Positions 13,001-25,115 of a DNA stretch of 64,000 bases are shown in pieces. The stretch lies in contig OZ038422.1 of the NCBI GenBank assembly GCA_964036155.1, positions 82,793,201 through 82,857,200 of the forward strand. Reading direction: 5' to 3'. The notes beneath the pieces are model-generated. The model worked only from the letters and a program-made list of their open reading frames with translations. It searched no databases and had not been told where the DNA came from. Made by a program: the position numbers and the translations under genes. The stretch comes from Diploscapter coronatus. Its lineage: Eukaryota > Nematoda > Chromadorea > Rhabditida > Rhabditidae. The stretch's first letter is position 1. Every line of letters starts with the position of its first letter.

Positions 13001-15291
13001 AACCGACTATAAAGCAGAAATATCAGCCCGGTCTGACAATTGAAGTTAGCGTTGCATCGTATAAACTAAAAAGGAAGTTATATTTTAAAAAATCTCGAAA
13101 ATTTACCTCTTTATGAATTTCACAAATCATCTCTGCCATTTGTACATTTTGATGAGCCTTGTGCAGAAAATGTGTGATGATTTTGAAGAGATGTCGTATT
13201 ACCTTGAATTTTTACAAAAATTTTAAAAATCAAAATTTTCCAATTTTTACCTCTGCACTATAATCAATTCTGAGCTGAAGGAATAGTTGAGTAATCAGTT
13301 GTTTGAGTTTGTCCCGATTCGCCATGTCAAAGACCGTTCGATTGCCGGTTGATTTCGCATTGATCTCCCTTTCGATGTCTCGAATAACGCATACTCGTTG
13401 ATCCTGCAAGTTTAAAAATCATCAAATTCCCATCGAAAAATAATTTACCAAGGTCAAGTTCGGATTTTCCAATCCAAATGTGTATTTTTCGACGGTGGAA
13501 TCTATTTTGACGAGGCTGTTTGGGGCGATGGCAGGGCGGTGATTTTCGACGGAAGAAGAGGCAGAGGAAATCGAAAGAACGTTCATCTGATTGCCCTGTA
13601 ACTGCATTTTGAAACCACAATTATTTATTAAAGTTCTCATCATTGGAATCAAGATAAGATTGTGTCATCATTTTTAACCATATTCAAAGAAAAATAGCTC
13701 ACATATGGAGCATAGAGTGCGAAATCATTCGACAGTTGGGTGTTGACGCTCAATTCGCTGTAGCAATTGCTCTGGAGACTGTAGGTGGAAAGAGGAGAGA
13801 AGTGAGATGAAGCCTGAGAGGCCTGCGACGCTCCTGTTACATGGGACAATCGGGAGATCTAAAGCTGATGAATATCAACATGTTGAGATCATATCTTATG
13901 TAAAATCATGGATTTAGATGAAGATCAGTATTTTTCCAGAAAAACGTAATTTTCATCATAATGTTAGAAACCACACTGAATGAAACGACATTGGTAAAGA
14001 CCGCTCAGCTGATTGTGAGACATAATGAATAATGGGCAAATTATAGCATATGCAGAAGGTGTGTTGATAAATTTCAATTTATCATCAAAATCACCCATAA
14101 AATCAAAGAAATATCGTCAGGTTTCCTGAAAATAATGTGCTAATGCGCGCGTATAAAAATTGCTTGCCAGTCATTTTGTCTCAATGGATCAGTCTTCGAC
14201 GAAGGGAAAAAAGTTAAGTTAAAATATCACAGCAAGAGAGCTAATCTCACCACACTGGGCGCATTTCTGTATTCCCTGTAGTGAGGAGGGATGTTGTTCA
14301 TGTTGTTGGCGTCCCTCCTGCCCCGATCTCCTCCCCAGTCCGTGTCCATCATCCACTGATTCGTGTGCGCCATTCGATTTGTCTGACTCTCTCGCAGCAG
14401 GGCCAGTCTGTCTCTGTCAGACGAAAGAGGTCCATTCCCGTTGTTATGAGCAGTCTGTCGATAAGGAGATTGCTGCTGGGAAATTGGAGTGTTGCATCTG
14501 AAGTTCAGAATATTCTAGCGTGAAAAGAAATTCTCGGAATCCGAAAATAAAGGCAGCGTTTTCCGTCGTACGATCTATGAGAAGTACGAAGAAGAGCGTG
14601 GAAGTTTGATCCTAGTAATTTGGCTAACGTCATGAGCATAATGAAAAACTCAGCATTATACTAGAAGAGCATCACATTCATTCATTCATTCTGATTTAAT
14701 AATAATGAATGAAAACGATCTTCGACTAATAGAATAAATCCCCGAAAATGGCCTCGGATGGTAGTTTGTAAATGGCGTAACGTGAAATGACGAAACATTT
14801 TTAGTATTTGACGAAACGAAAACTAATGAAATGCTTCCTTCTTCTGCACAAACCCTGTCAATTTCTATTGTATCCAGTCATTTTTACGTTTCGTCATTTA
14901 CAGATTGACGCTTCGGATATTTTCATCTTATAAGCACGAGATAAATAACCTCTAATACTTGCAAAAAATAGTTGGAAACGCTTCTAATTTAATATTATCC
15001 TGGATTTATGAGCTTGTTAGTTAGAGCCTACAAGGAACGTTCTTTACAGAATTACGATAATTCTATTCAGATTTCAATATGTCATATCTCAGACATAATA
15101 TTGCATGAATGACATATTCAATGTCAAAGTTATTGGGAGCTTGGAAAAGTGGAATAATCTTACCGCTGTGGAGTGTTAGGTGCCGTGTTGATGGATGAAG
15201 TCGAAGGAATCTGACTGTCGTAAGGCGAACAAACTTGCCCATCAAAGCCGGCGCCGTAAGGAGCTGCCAGACCTCGATTCACCTCTTCCAT
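10016..15291 (-). CDS. Divergent armadillo-repeat protein, beta-catenin-like, 832 aa
   Basis: Nineteen exons, from ATG at 15291 to TGA at 10016, give 832 residues with consistent phases. Exon starts run 15291, 14497, 13858, 13601, 13403, 13202, 13065, 12949, 12819, 12429, 12296, 12164, 11969, 11808, 11477, 11123, 10834, 10657, 10208. The first ~230 residues are polar (NQWMMDTDWGGDR, Ser/Thr-rich). From there to the end it is a helical solenoid with armadillo-like repeats, for example LWVLCTLLNIKAIFRK, FIEVGGVQRIAGLLPHGSSR and RIVANGGIEKLLINLEYNED. The size and placement of the repeats fit a beta-catenin. Nematodes have several extremely diverged beta-catenins (WRM-1, SYS-1, BAR-1 types), and this resembles that class more than canonical beta-catenin. 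I cannot decide which paralog it is, or exclude another ARM protein. Two introns use GTCAG donors (after 12346 and after 10973). Confidence 0.75.
14770..14930. repeat. Imperfect foldback in intron 1 of the armadillo gene
   Basis: GTAACGTGAAATGACGAAAC followed by ATTTTTAG pairs with the complement of TTTACGTTTCGTCATTTACAG about 100 bp further on; the core shared word is AATGACGAAACGT. The arms are diverged, so the limits are approximate. Confidence 0.5.
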
Positions 15292-16025
15292 ATCTTGATC
15301 TCACCAAGTAATCAAAGTTTTCCAGGCGACATATCTCATGAAGATAAACTCTGAATGAAGAAATGAATCACGATATTCGAAATAAATATGGAAAAAGGGA
15401 TAGAATCGGTAGAACAACAGATTAGAAATCGAGGTGAATGTGGGAAAAGGATAAGCCGAAGGATAAAACAAATGCTGACGGAATCACAGTTAGCCCTCAA
15501 AATTAGACAGATTGAAAGGGAGAAGAAGGAAAGGCGAAAATGGAAATGAAGGCAAATCACGGGAATACAAATGACAAAGCTGATCACACGGAGTGGATAA
15601 CCTTTTTGATAGGGAATCAACAAAGGGGAAGAAGGCAAGGCTAAGGATGAGCTTGCACTTCAGATGCTAAACCACATGGAGAAAAGGACTAAAATGGAAT
15701 TAGAACTTCAATTCATGATCATAAAATAGCGAAACTACAACAAGAAGCCTTTCAAGAGGTTTTTGACTTTCTAATTTTGTTCCTAAAGAACAAACATGTT
15801 GTTTGGTAGTAACTGAACAACTAAATCTGCAGCATAAATCTTCATTTTATAGAATGAAAAACAGGGTATTCAATTTGTGATACCTCATCCTAGAAAATGT
15901 TATTTGACCCTATATAAAGTATCCATAAGCAGGGCATTTGATTACTGGAACGATTATTTATCATTACCTCGATTTTCATCTTATATGAATTATTTACAGG
16001 CAAAAAGTGAAAATTTTGAGAAAAA

Positions 16026-16436
16026 ATGTTTAAATTTGATGAAATATACTTAATTTTCAAAATATTACATTTTCCATTCCGAAAATCTCTAAATTCTATC
16101 CCGTACAGCCTTGGTGGGCGAGCGACAATGAATAAACTCAATAAATTTTGCAACGATCTTCAGTTGGATCTCCATTTCAATACAATGAAAAGCCTCTACG
16201 ATCTTAAGACATTGGAAGGAAATATTTGGACGCAAGATAAATGTGCACGAAGAAAGAAATCAGACGTATTTCCGAATCTACGCCCCACCAGCATCAGAAA
16301 CGAAATTTTGAAGAGGAGACTAACTCGATCCAGTCGATATCTAGAAGATATCATAGTTAGAGATCAGTCAATTCAAAATTCTCAGCTCATTTTATATTCC
16401 GACATCCACGCATCAGGCACAATCAAACGCGATTAG
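16026..16436 (+). CDS. Hypothetical open frame, 136 codons (doubtful)
   Basis: An uninterrupted frame of 136 codons with a downstream Met at about 16128 (MNKLNKFCNDLQLDLHF). It is rich in Leu, Ile, Arg and Lys and matches nothing I recognise. There is no flanking splice-site chain and no clear promoter. Composition is like the surrounding AT-rich DNA, unlike the GC-richer exons of neighbouring genes. It may be a chance ORF. Confidence 0.15.
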   Translation: MFKFDEIYLIFKILHFPFRKSLNSIPYSLGGRATMNKLNKFCNDLQLDLHFNTMKSLYDLKTLEGNIWTQDKCARRKKSDVFPNLRPTSIRNEILKRRLTRSSRYLEDIIVRDQSIQNSQLILYSDIHASGTIKRD

Positions 16437-17537
16437 CAACGGCTTATCTCATTGCTAATTCGGGAAGTTGCTGTTTCAAGTTTTGATTTACGATGAGCGG
16501 CTAAATCGCACAAAGCCCACAAAGAGAAGCCCCTTTCCTTGATCTCGAAGCGCAGAATCCATAAGCAAAATAGATTTCTGAATTTACGCATCGCAGAATT
16601 CATCCAAAAATAGCGCTCTGATTAGGGCAGAACTTTAAACATTTGAGCTCGCAGATGTTTGATTCGAAAATCGACGACGCAGATTCATCAAAGAAATGGA
16701 TATTTTGCACTGTGATTAACAATAAGACGATAACAAGAGGGGAGGGAGAAGGAGATAAAAGACTTATTACAGGCACATCTATAACGACATTTGAATTTAA
16801 CTAGCATTTGAGATTATCGCAAAGAGGTCAATTCGGCACCAGCTTACCGCCCTGCTTTTCTTCGTAAAATTCGAGTGGATTGTAGGATTAGAGCCAGAAC
16901 AACAGTCCATTTACGTTTTCACTTAGTCAAAACACAATTTCATCTCTATTTTCTCCATCTGCTAATCACAAAATCTCGAGGTCGGCCGATGGAAACATTA
17001 GATTTCAATTTTCGAAATTTCTTGAAAGTATCAGCTCAACAATGGCGTGAGATCACCATCTCGCCAATAGCATAGATCACTATCTCATTTTTCTACGAAC
17101 TTATAAATTTTAAAAGCGAGAAAATATTTTCTAAATTTTTGATGACGAAAACAAGGCGAAGGAGCAATGCTGATCTATTGTGAAATTAGCTGTCTTTCAA
17201 TAAATGAATGCCCCTTAAAATGTTGGCAATGTCATATGGAAGAAGAAATGACCATCTGGAGGGAGAAATCGAAATAATTGAAGATAGGTGAGATTGGAGG
17301 CAAGATAAGGCACTCTTCCAAAGGATTTCGAAGAAAACGAGGATGTAATAAGTTTGAATACTCCTCTAAATAGTCGCGAAATTATCGGCGTTTACTTGAC
17401 CTAAACTTACTGTGTCAGAGACGCAACATTCATAAGCTATTGTAGCAATATTGAAATGATCAACTATTCAATATTCATATTTGTGAAAATGTATAAGGTA
17501 GAGAAAGAGATACATTTGAATATTGAGATATTAGACT

Positions 17538-17911
17538 GACAAGGGAGTTTTTGAAGCGTCCGCTTTCAATTTGGCTGATTTCCTCACCAAGGAGGTATTC
17601 ATGACGCTGATCACCAATCTGAAGTCAGAAAGTGCTGATGGGCGACGGTTCAGGCAGGGAAACGTGAACATCGTTCTGTGCAGCAGGAAAAATACATGCC
17701 GCTCTGCGCAGTAGAGGAAAGCAGAGAAACAGTGTACGCTAATTTCTGACTTCAATTTTGCACCCAACTTTCTGCAGTGCAAAACGATGTTTATCTTACT
17801 TTGTCCAAACTGTCACACGTAAGCACTTTTCGATTTCAGATTCGTGAAATAGCTTCTTGATTCAAAAATCAGCCAAATCGAAGGAGCGGACACTTCAAAA
17901 ACCTCCTTGTG
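17538..17911. repeat. Foldback element, about 375 bp, GC-richer core
   Basis: The left terminus CAAGGGAGTTTTTGAAGCG, followed by TCCGCTTTCAATTTGGCTGAT, is matched by the complement of CAAGGAGGTTTTTGAAGTG, TCCGCTCCTTCGATTTGGCTGAT at the right end. The ~290 bp between contains CCTGAACCGTCGCCC-type sequence (minus strand) and is more GC-rich than its surroundings. Short frames inside are not convincing. Probably a non-autonomous transposable element. Confidence 0.65.
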
Positions 17912-20373
17912 AGTGCATTGTGCACTAAACAAATCCCAATAAATCCTAATCACTAATCGTTCTAATCGGCTCTTTGGCTTCGACTCTCTCCACTCATTCC
18001 CTCTCAGATAATCACTACGATTTAATGTATTTTGATATTTTCGAATAATTTCTAGAATTCTGAAGCTTTTCGAGTGCATTTCATAAAAATAAGTCATTTT
18101 GTAAGCGAAGAATGGGAATTCGAGAATAATCGTGGATATACTACGGCTAAGCATGTCTGGAAGGAAAGAAATGCGGAAGACTGAAATTCAGAATTGAGAA
18201 TGGAGAAAGTAATACGGGTCGATTATTCAAAAACAGGAATGTACGAACTCAACTCACTTGAGAGTCCAAAGTGGGGTTTGAGTTAAGCTTTTTTCCCGAA
18301 TTCCGTGCATTCCTGTTCAAAATGAAGAATACCAAGTTGGTTAATTTCGAACAAAATGGAATACATGTCTGCGCAATCGAATGCCTTTGAAAAACGAATC
18401 AAAATGGAAGAGAAAAGAGGGGAAAAGAAGAAAAACAGAAGAGATCGAAGAGTTAGCCTACAAAATTTGAATGGCGCGTCACTTGGACTGTCTAGCGAGA
18501 AATTATGCAAATTTGGGAGAGCGGAGAGAAAGAAACTGAGATAGGACGCAAGAGGGAAATAGAGAGGGGATTGGAGAGAACCCAGAGAAAAGAGGAAGGT
18601 CAGAGATAGAATGACCAGATAGAGAGAGGGCAAAGAAAGAGGAAATAAGATGGAATGGAAAATGGGCATAGTGGACAGGTGAAAGGATTTGATTGCAGAT
18701 TGCTAGGCTTCCGGGAGACAAACAGTAACTGGGAAAGCTGGGAGAAGCAGAAACCTTGCATGGCAAATTGGGAAGGGAAGAATGAGATGGAAAACCTGCG
18801 AGGATTAGGCAATTCGAATAAACACGCTCATGAATCGACTATATTGAGCAGTAAATGAGTCCTGTGATGGACTCCAGACCACAATTCCCAATTGATCTAA
18901 GTCCATCTTACTCGAATTAGCATGCATCCGCCAATCAGTCAATAACCAAAATCCACATTCATTTCTTCCAACCTCAAACCTCATACCTCAATTCGTCTCG
19001 AATCGAGCGGTCAGAAGGGCCAGACTTCCTACCTACTTTCCATTCCCACACATCCAAGAAAGATCTAAAGGCTATCATAAGCCCTACCAGGCTGTCCATG
19101 CAAATAAAGTGATAATATTGTGATTTGACTCGAACTCGACAAGAACGAACAGGGCAAAGTAATAATAAATAATTGTAAATATTCAATTCTACTTTTTCTC
19201 ACATTTACACACTCACCGATTCGTACACACATATATTGGGCAAACCAAATCTAAAACTGAACATGTAAAATATAAATAAATGTAATTGAATTTGAAAACG
19301 GGTTAGATAGTAGAAATAATAACAGCCATTATGAGACTTCTACATGGCAAATCAAATTGAAATAGATTTCAAAAATTTCAAATTAACTGAGATGTGTGGG
19401 CTGATCACGATAGTCCGAACTTGGGAAAGAAGGGAAGGAGAGAAGAAAGGTGTTGGGCAGAGATGGAGTTCAAATGTGAGTAATGGAAAGTGACATGTGA
19501 ACAGGCAGAGAGATACTTTAACACTCAGAATTGAAGGAAGAAATGACAGGAAGACAGAGAGAAGTGAGGGGAGAGAGGGACGACAGGACAACTCGATAAT
19601 GGCTCTCGCACTCCTCCTGCTGATGAACCACTAGTCCTCCATAAAAGATCTGCAAACAATACTCAAACACCCATCCATCTGCAATCTGCATAGATCAGCA
19701 TTGCAAATATGCACATCAGCAGGTATTGAATTTCGATACGAACAATCAGATATGCAATATGCGAATGAATTGTCAACGAATGGAAGGTATGAGGAAGATG
19801 AAGGCTTAAATTTTCACAATATATTAAAAGTGATTTTGGAAAAAAAAATATCCATTCAATCACGACATATAAGTGTTCACCCCTTATCTAAGCAATGTTA
19901 AAAATCAATTTAACTTGGCTGCTATTTTAGTTTCTCTAATTCCATCAAAATAACTGTCAGTTTTGGGCATTTAAACAACGTTTGAACAAATCGAAATGGC
20001 AGAAAACGCTATAATATCTGTCATCTTCAATCGCAGATGCCAGAATTGTTGAGTTGCGATTGTCAAGTTATCAAGTTTGTCATAGATTATGTTTTACGCG
20101 CCCGTTCTCACTCTTGGGTTGAGGCTGTAATTTCCGGCTGATGTATTGCGCAACTCCCTCTCCATAAACTCTTTTCAGCCTATTCTACAGTCCTCGAGTC
20201 CTGCAGTCCAGAGGTCATTCATAATCCCCCCTATCCCCTGTCAATCGTAATTTACGCTCGCACATAAATCTGGCAGATCTGCCCACAGGCATTGCAAACA
20301 CATTTTCTTCTCCTCCCTTATTATATTTGCCAAAATGGCAACACTATTTCTTTTCTAACAGTATTTTCCTCAG

Positions 20374-20455
20374 GCGACTTTCTCTCAATATGACATACTA
20401 TTTTTTCTATGGATCGATTTGCGAGTCGATTTCTGAGAAGTCTGGTTTAGCCTAC
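20374..20455. repeat. Partial family A foldback copy (right arm)
   Basis: TTTCTCTCAATATGACATAC, TATTTTTTCTATGGATCGATTTG and TTTCTGAGAAGTCTGGTTTAG match the right half of the copies at 2755 and 3338. No left arm is found. Confidence 0.55.
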
Positions 20456-21254
20456 CAAATATTTATGAAATTTGTTTTCAGGTATCATTATTGAGTTTCC
20501 CTTTTTCCTGTTGTACGTTATCCACTGCTCCTTCCTTTCCTTCGATTTGTGATGTTCTCCTGCACACGGGCCTTTCTCCAATGGTAGGCCGACTTTTCAA
20601 TTTTTTGTTTACCTTTTACAAATTTCAAAATTCTACAAAATTCCCAATTTGATTTATTCTATTGCCAATTCATTATTGAATTTCAAGAAAATAATCTTTA
20701 TGACCCGATTTCCTTTGTCATCCAGCCTTCTATATTTATTCTACTACGAAGTATTTTTCTTTCGATTGAATGTTTGTTTTATGAATGGAAGTTTTAGTCA
20801 AAGATTTGGTTACTTATCGAAAAATGGATTGAATTATCATTTCCAAAAATGTCAAAGTTAATGAACTGCTCACTTCTATCGTTTGAAATGACTTATTCTT
20901 TGAAAAAAAAATCAAGATTTTATCATCATTTCACTACTTATTACTTACAACGTAGAGTTCTAGTTTTGGTTTAGGAAATAAGCGGTGAAATTATATTTTT
21001 AAATTACCTTATTTTTTAAAGATATCCTTGAAGTTTCTTCATTTCAAGATTATTGAATGACAACAATTTCTTCTGTTATGAATTATGAATTTTTATAAAA
21101 TTATCAATTATCTGAATGGCTCTCGTACACCATTCGAAGTGCCATTTGAACCAAAAAATCGATGAAAATAAACGATTTTATCAAAACTGCTTGAAAGAAT
21201 TAAGATATATTACAACGAAACAACCTGAAATTTACTACGACCCATAAGAATTCC

Positions 21255-21378
21255 AGGCCATTCGGAAATGTGGCAACTTGACGAAATAGAGTTAAGGGTG
21301 AAAAATGTTTGAAAACATTCTTTTATTTTTACATACTATCTAGTCAAGTTGCGACATTTCCGAATTGCCGAATTTCAT
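21255..21378. repeat. Foldback element, family C, copy 1
   Basis: CCATTCGGAAATGTGGCAAC, continuing TTGACGAAATAGAG, pairs with the complement of GCAATTCGGAAATGTCGCAA, CTTGACTAGATAG at the other end. A more diverged relative lies at 36712-36822. Confidence 0.65.
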
Positions 21379-21896
21379 AAATTGTAGATCGCAAGAATGT
21401 CAGGAAGTGGTAGTGCGGGAACCTCCAAAATAAGAAACAATTCATGTTTAGACTGCGGAGGCATGAAAAGGCCTAATCTAGATCGACGATAGATCTCATG
21501 AAACTGATCTGTGCCCAAAATCAGCTCATGATTGCGTCTGCGGGGTTTTGTATTGAAAAACGCGTTCATTTTGAGGTTTAATTTTCCTATTATTTTCTAG
21601 GTTTTGGTCATTTTTTACTTCCTCAAAATCTTAGTTACACCCGAGACAATTTAACAACAAACTTGGCAATGTTGAATGCGAATTGGGGGGATTTGTTTGC
21701 GTTTCCTAATTTTATGATAAGGTTTCTTCTCGCAAAATATTCAACATTGCTATTATCTTATCAACTCGCATTCCATGTAAAGGCTTTGTTTCTTGCACTT
21801 AATGACTATTGACTTTTTGTATTTATTTACGCATAAGTGCAGGATTTATTTATTTCTTAAATCAGAAATTTTTAATTTAAAAATTAAAGAATAAAA

Positions 21897-24800
21897 ATGG
21901 TTTATATCGGCATCGATCTGGGCACGACATATTCGTGCGTTTCTGTAATTGAAAATGGAAATCCTGTTGTGATTGTTTCTGACGATGGTCGGTTTTTATT
22001 ATTTTTATTAGCATTAGAAACATTTATTTGAATTTTTCACCAATAGACTTGTCAAAAATCGAGTTTTGTAAGAAAAGATTAAATGAATACATTTTTTGCA
22101 ATTTATAGGTTCAAGCTTACCTTTAGGTCATTTTTAATTAAATTCAAATATTCTTTGAATTTCGTATATCGGAAAATGCCTATTTCAGGCAAATTCACCA
22201 TCCCTTCTGTGGTTGCCTACTGCGATACCGAAATTCTCGTTGGAAATTCGGCATTAACTGCAGATACTGACATATCTAATGTTTTATACGGTTTTTAATA
22301 GTATTTTGATTTTTAATTCTATAAATTTCAGATTCAAAACGACTAATTGGCTGTAACGTTCTGAGTGGTGCATTTCTGTCTGATGAAAAATCATTTTTGC
22401 CTTTCAGAGTCGAAACAAGAAATGTTTGCATTTTCTTTAAAGAACTAAGCTGTAATAATAATTTCACATTTAGGGAGTCATTGGCTATGTAATTAATGGA
22501 GGTCAACCAAATGAGAGATTTCTTAGGCCTGAAGAGGTTTCTGCTGAGATATTGAAGAAGTTGAAAACGTTTGCAGAGGTATTTTCTTAGCTCTGAAAAT
22601 AGAATCAGAATTTAGGATTCCGACCCTCAAATGCATTATTATTTTAGATTTAGCTAATTGAAATTTCCTTTGTTTCAGAGATATTTAGCCAAAAAAGAAA
22701 TGACTGGTGCAGTCGTGACAGTTCCTGCTTTCTTCAATAATGACCAAATTGATGCAACTAAAAGAGCGGTTCAAATGGCTGGACTCGATCTGAAATATCT
22801 GCTGGAAGAACCGACGGCAGCTGCAATTGCTTATTACAACAAAATGAGGGTGACTGACTCAACGATTATGGTCTTTGATTGGGGAGGAGGTTAGAATATA
22901 TTTGAATATGATATGTTGCTTTGGAAGAGAATTACAATTTTGTATGCAAATCATCGTTGTTAAGAGTAAAAGATCTAGATCTTCAAAGGGTTGATATAGA
23001 ACAGTTAGAAAATGCAATTAAAACAATAATTTGATTCCGATTGTTTGATTATTATGGTAATATATGGTTTTCAGGGACCCTAGACATTAGTATCGCGAAA
23101 ATTAAAGACGAAAAACTTGATGTGAAGTCAGTATGTGGTGATGTTTATTTAGGTTTGTTACTACGCTATTTACTTTATGGTTTGTAAATTATATCATTTA
23201 GGTGGTCAAGATTTCGACGAAAGAATAATGAAATACGTAATCGAAGAATTCAAGAAATCGAACAACTTCGATATATCGCAACGACCAAAGTTGATGAAAC
23301 GATTACGGCAAGTGTGCAAGAAAGCGAAAGAATCACTGTCATTTCAAATGGAATCGTGGAATGTTAACGTAAGAAATATTTTGTTTATTCTGGAATACAA
23401 TTAATATTTTGCAGCTGGATATTAATGATGATACAAATGTGAATGTTAAAATTTCGCGATCTAACTTCAACCAACTCTGCGAAGATTTATTCGATAAAGC
23501 GATGAGAATGGTTGAAAAGGCTCTACGAAATGCACAAATCTCGGCAGAACAAATTGACAATGTGGTAATTTTACTATTAGAAAAAGCAAGACTCTGATAT
23601 GCTTTTCACTGAATATGAAATTTATAGGTTCTGGTTGGTGGATCAACTCGAATTCCGAAAATTCAAGAACTTCTGTCGCATAAATTTGGTAAGGCAAAAT
23701 TGAGATACAATGCCAATCCTGAAGATGCTGTAGCTCATGGAGCTGCGATTATTGCAGATGCTTTGGAGGTTTGAAGATAAACAATTCATTACTAAAATGG
23801 AAATGGTAATTTCAGAAAAGAATTGAAATCACATTGGTTAACAACACAATTAGTGAACTAGACCGAAATATCAATAATTCGCATAACATTGTATTTTATT
23901 GTAAGAAATTATGTTGAAAGCTAAGTAAGAGGCTTTGAAACGATTCGTAATAATTTAGTTTGTTATCGAAATAATAATAAAGATGAAGGAAGGATATGCT
24001 TGTTTAATTCATCTACCTGCTCAGTAGAAGAAATTGCGAAATTCCACAATTATTATGTGCCATATCGAGTAGCAACTACACAAAATCAAGTAAATTCTTA
24101 TGCTCGCTATTTTTAATAATTTCTCAAATTTCAGATTTTTGGAATCAGCGGCAGAAATAAATCATTTGAAATATATGACTTGAATACTCGACAAATTTCA
24201 AGAGGTCTGCTCAACAAACCCATGAATGATCGATTCAAAGAATTTTACAGGCCCAAATCTTCCTGAATGGCGTAAATGGGCATCCGTGGCTTATTTCAAA
24301 GACAAATTGTATTATTTGGGTGGAAAGGGTCATAAAACAAAAAAAGATACGAATCGAGTTGATGTAAGAAGATCGAACGAAAGTCCATGAAATAATTTAT
24401 TCAGGTTTTAATAGATGGAAAATGGCAAACAGGGCCTGTCTTTCCACTTCCAGTCAGTTCTGTTCAAGCAATAGCATGCGATGAAAGTTTATACGGTCAC
24501 ATTATAGCATGTTCATTATTGTAATTATGAATATTCAGTTATTGATGGCCATGAAAATACAGTGATATATCGACTATCAGACGATGAACGAGAATGGATT
24601 GAAATTGGGGAGATTCCAGAAAGACGAAGTTATTGCGGAGTTGCATCGTTAAATGGAAGAGTTTACATAACTGGAGGATGGAGGTCGTTAATTTTGTATG
24701 ATAAATAATGCATCATTATATATTTAGTGGTGTTAATGCATTAAAATCCTGTCTGTGTTTCGATTCCTCAGCTCCAGTTGACAGTCGAATTTTCCGAATC

Positions 24801-25115
24801 GCTGATATGAATTATGCAAGATATTACCACTCGCTCATTGTTGCTAGCGGGAAATTGTATGCAATCGGAGGGTGAGCTGAGGTTTTGCATATCTTTATAC
24901 CAAATATTTGTTAACTTAGGTTTCAAAATACGAAGAAAAGAAGTGATGGTTTACACTGGCCAATAGACTTCTGTGACACTATTGAAGAATACGATCCACG
25001 AACGAATAAATGGAGAGTAGTACGGATATTGGCAAACTTGCCTGCGACTAGCGAAAGCGTTGAAAAGAAAACGCACACTAATCGTACTAACGAGGGTAGT
25101 TGTCTTCTCAGCTGA
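21897..25115 (+). CDS. Hsp70 nucleotide-binding domain fused to kelch repeats, 703 aa
   Basis: Seventeen exons (starts 21897, 22189, 22332, 22474, 22679, 23075, 23202, 23415, 23628, 23816, 23959, 24135, 24251, 24405, 24539, 24728, 24920; TGA ends at 25115) sum to 2112 bases. Residues 1-379 are an Hsp70 ATPase domain: GIDLGTT phosphate-1, [11 protein letters not shown] connect-1, FDWGGGTLDIS phosphate-2 and [13 protein letters not shown] adenosine motif. It stops at [14 protein letters not shown], where the canonical domain ends. There is no substrate-binding domain or lid. A linker of about 60 residues follows, then kelch-type blades with YLGGKG, YITGGW and YAIGG motifs and conserved Trp and Tyr positions. 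The Lys that assists hydrolysis (K71 in Hsc70) appears to be Leu53. I infer a chaperone-like nucleotide switch coupled to a beta-propeller; function is unknown. Two fused-looking genes is the main alternative, but no stop or start separates them. Confidence 0.8.
23769..25020 (+). repeat. Kelch cassette, copy 1 of an inverted duplication
   Basis: This stretch matches the minus strand of about 38685-39797, introns included. Corresponding exons have identical lengths (70, 113, 91 and 145 bases), with 144 against 150 in the next exon. Similarity begins inside the intron before the first linker exon (AACAATTCATT, CTAAAATGGAA) and ends within the last exon after the NKWR motif. Copy 1 has an extra 60-residue linker split by its own intron. 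Confidence 0.85.

Larger units (their letters stand above)
15292..21896. other. Gene-poor 6.6 kb between two divergent genes
   Basis: No exon chain could be assembled on either strand. It is the shared upstream region of the armadillo gene (-) and the Hsp70-kelch gene (+). Three blocks are purine-rich on the plus strand (about 15340-15660, 18400-18790 and 19420-19580, with many GAGA/AGAGAG words), which is pyrimidine-rich on the sense strand of the armadillo gene. Foldback elements lie at 17538-17911 and 21255-21378, and a partial family A copy at 20374-20455. Long-range regulatory DNA, an outron, or an unrecognised gene are all possible. Confidence 0.5.

Noticed and set aside
18283..18812. 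Minus-strand frames rich in Ser, Leu, Phe and Pro, up to 128 codons
   Set aside because: They follow from a purine-rich (AGAGAG/GGAAA) plus strand; low complexity, overlapping in several frames, no splice context.
23769..23960. Reading the Hsp70 part and the kelch part as two separate genes
   Set aside because: No stop, start or poly(A) signal separates them, exon phases match through the junction and the total is divisible by three; kept only as the main alternative.
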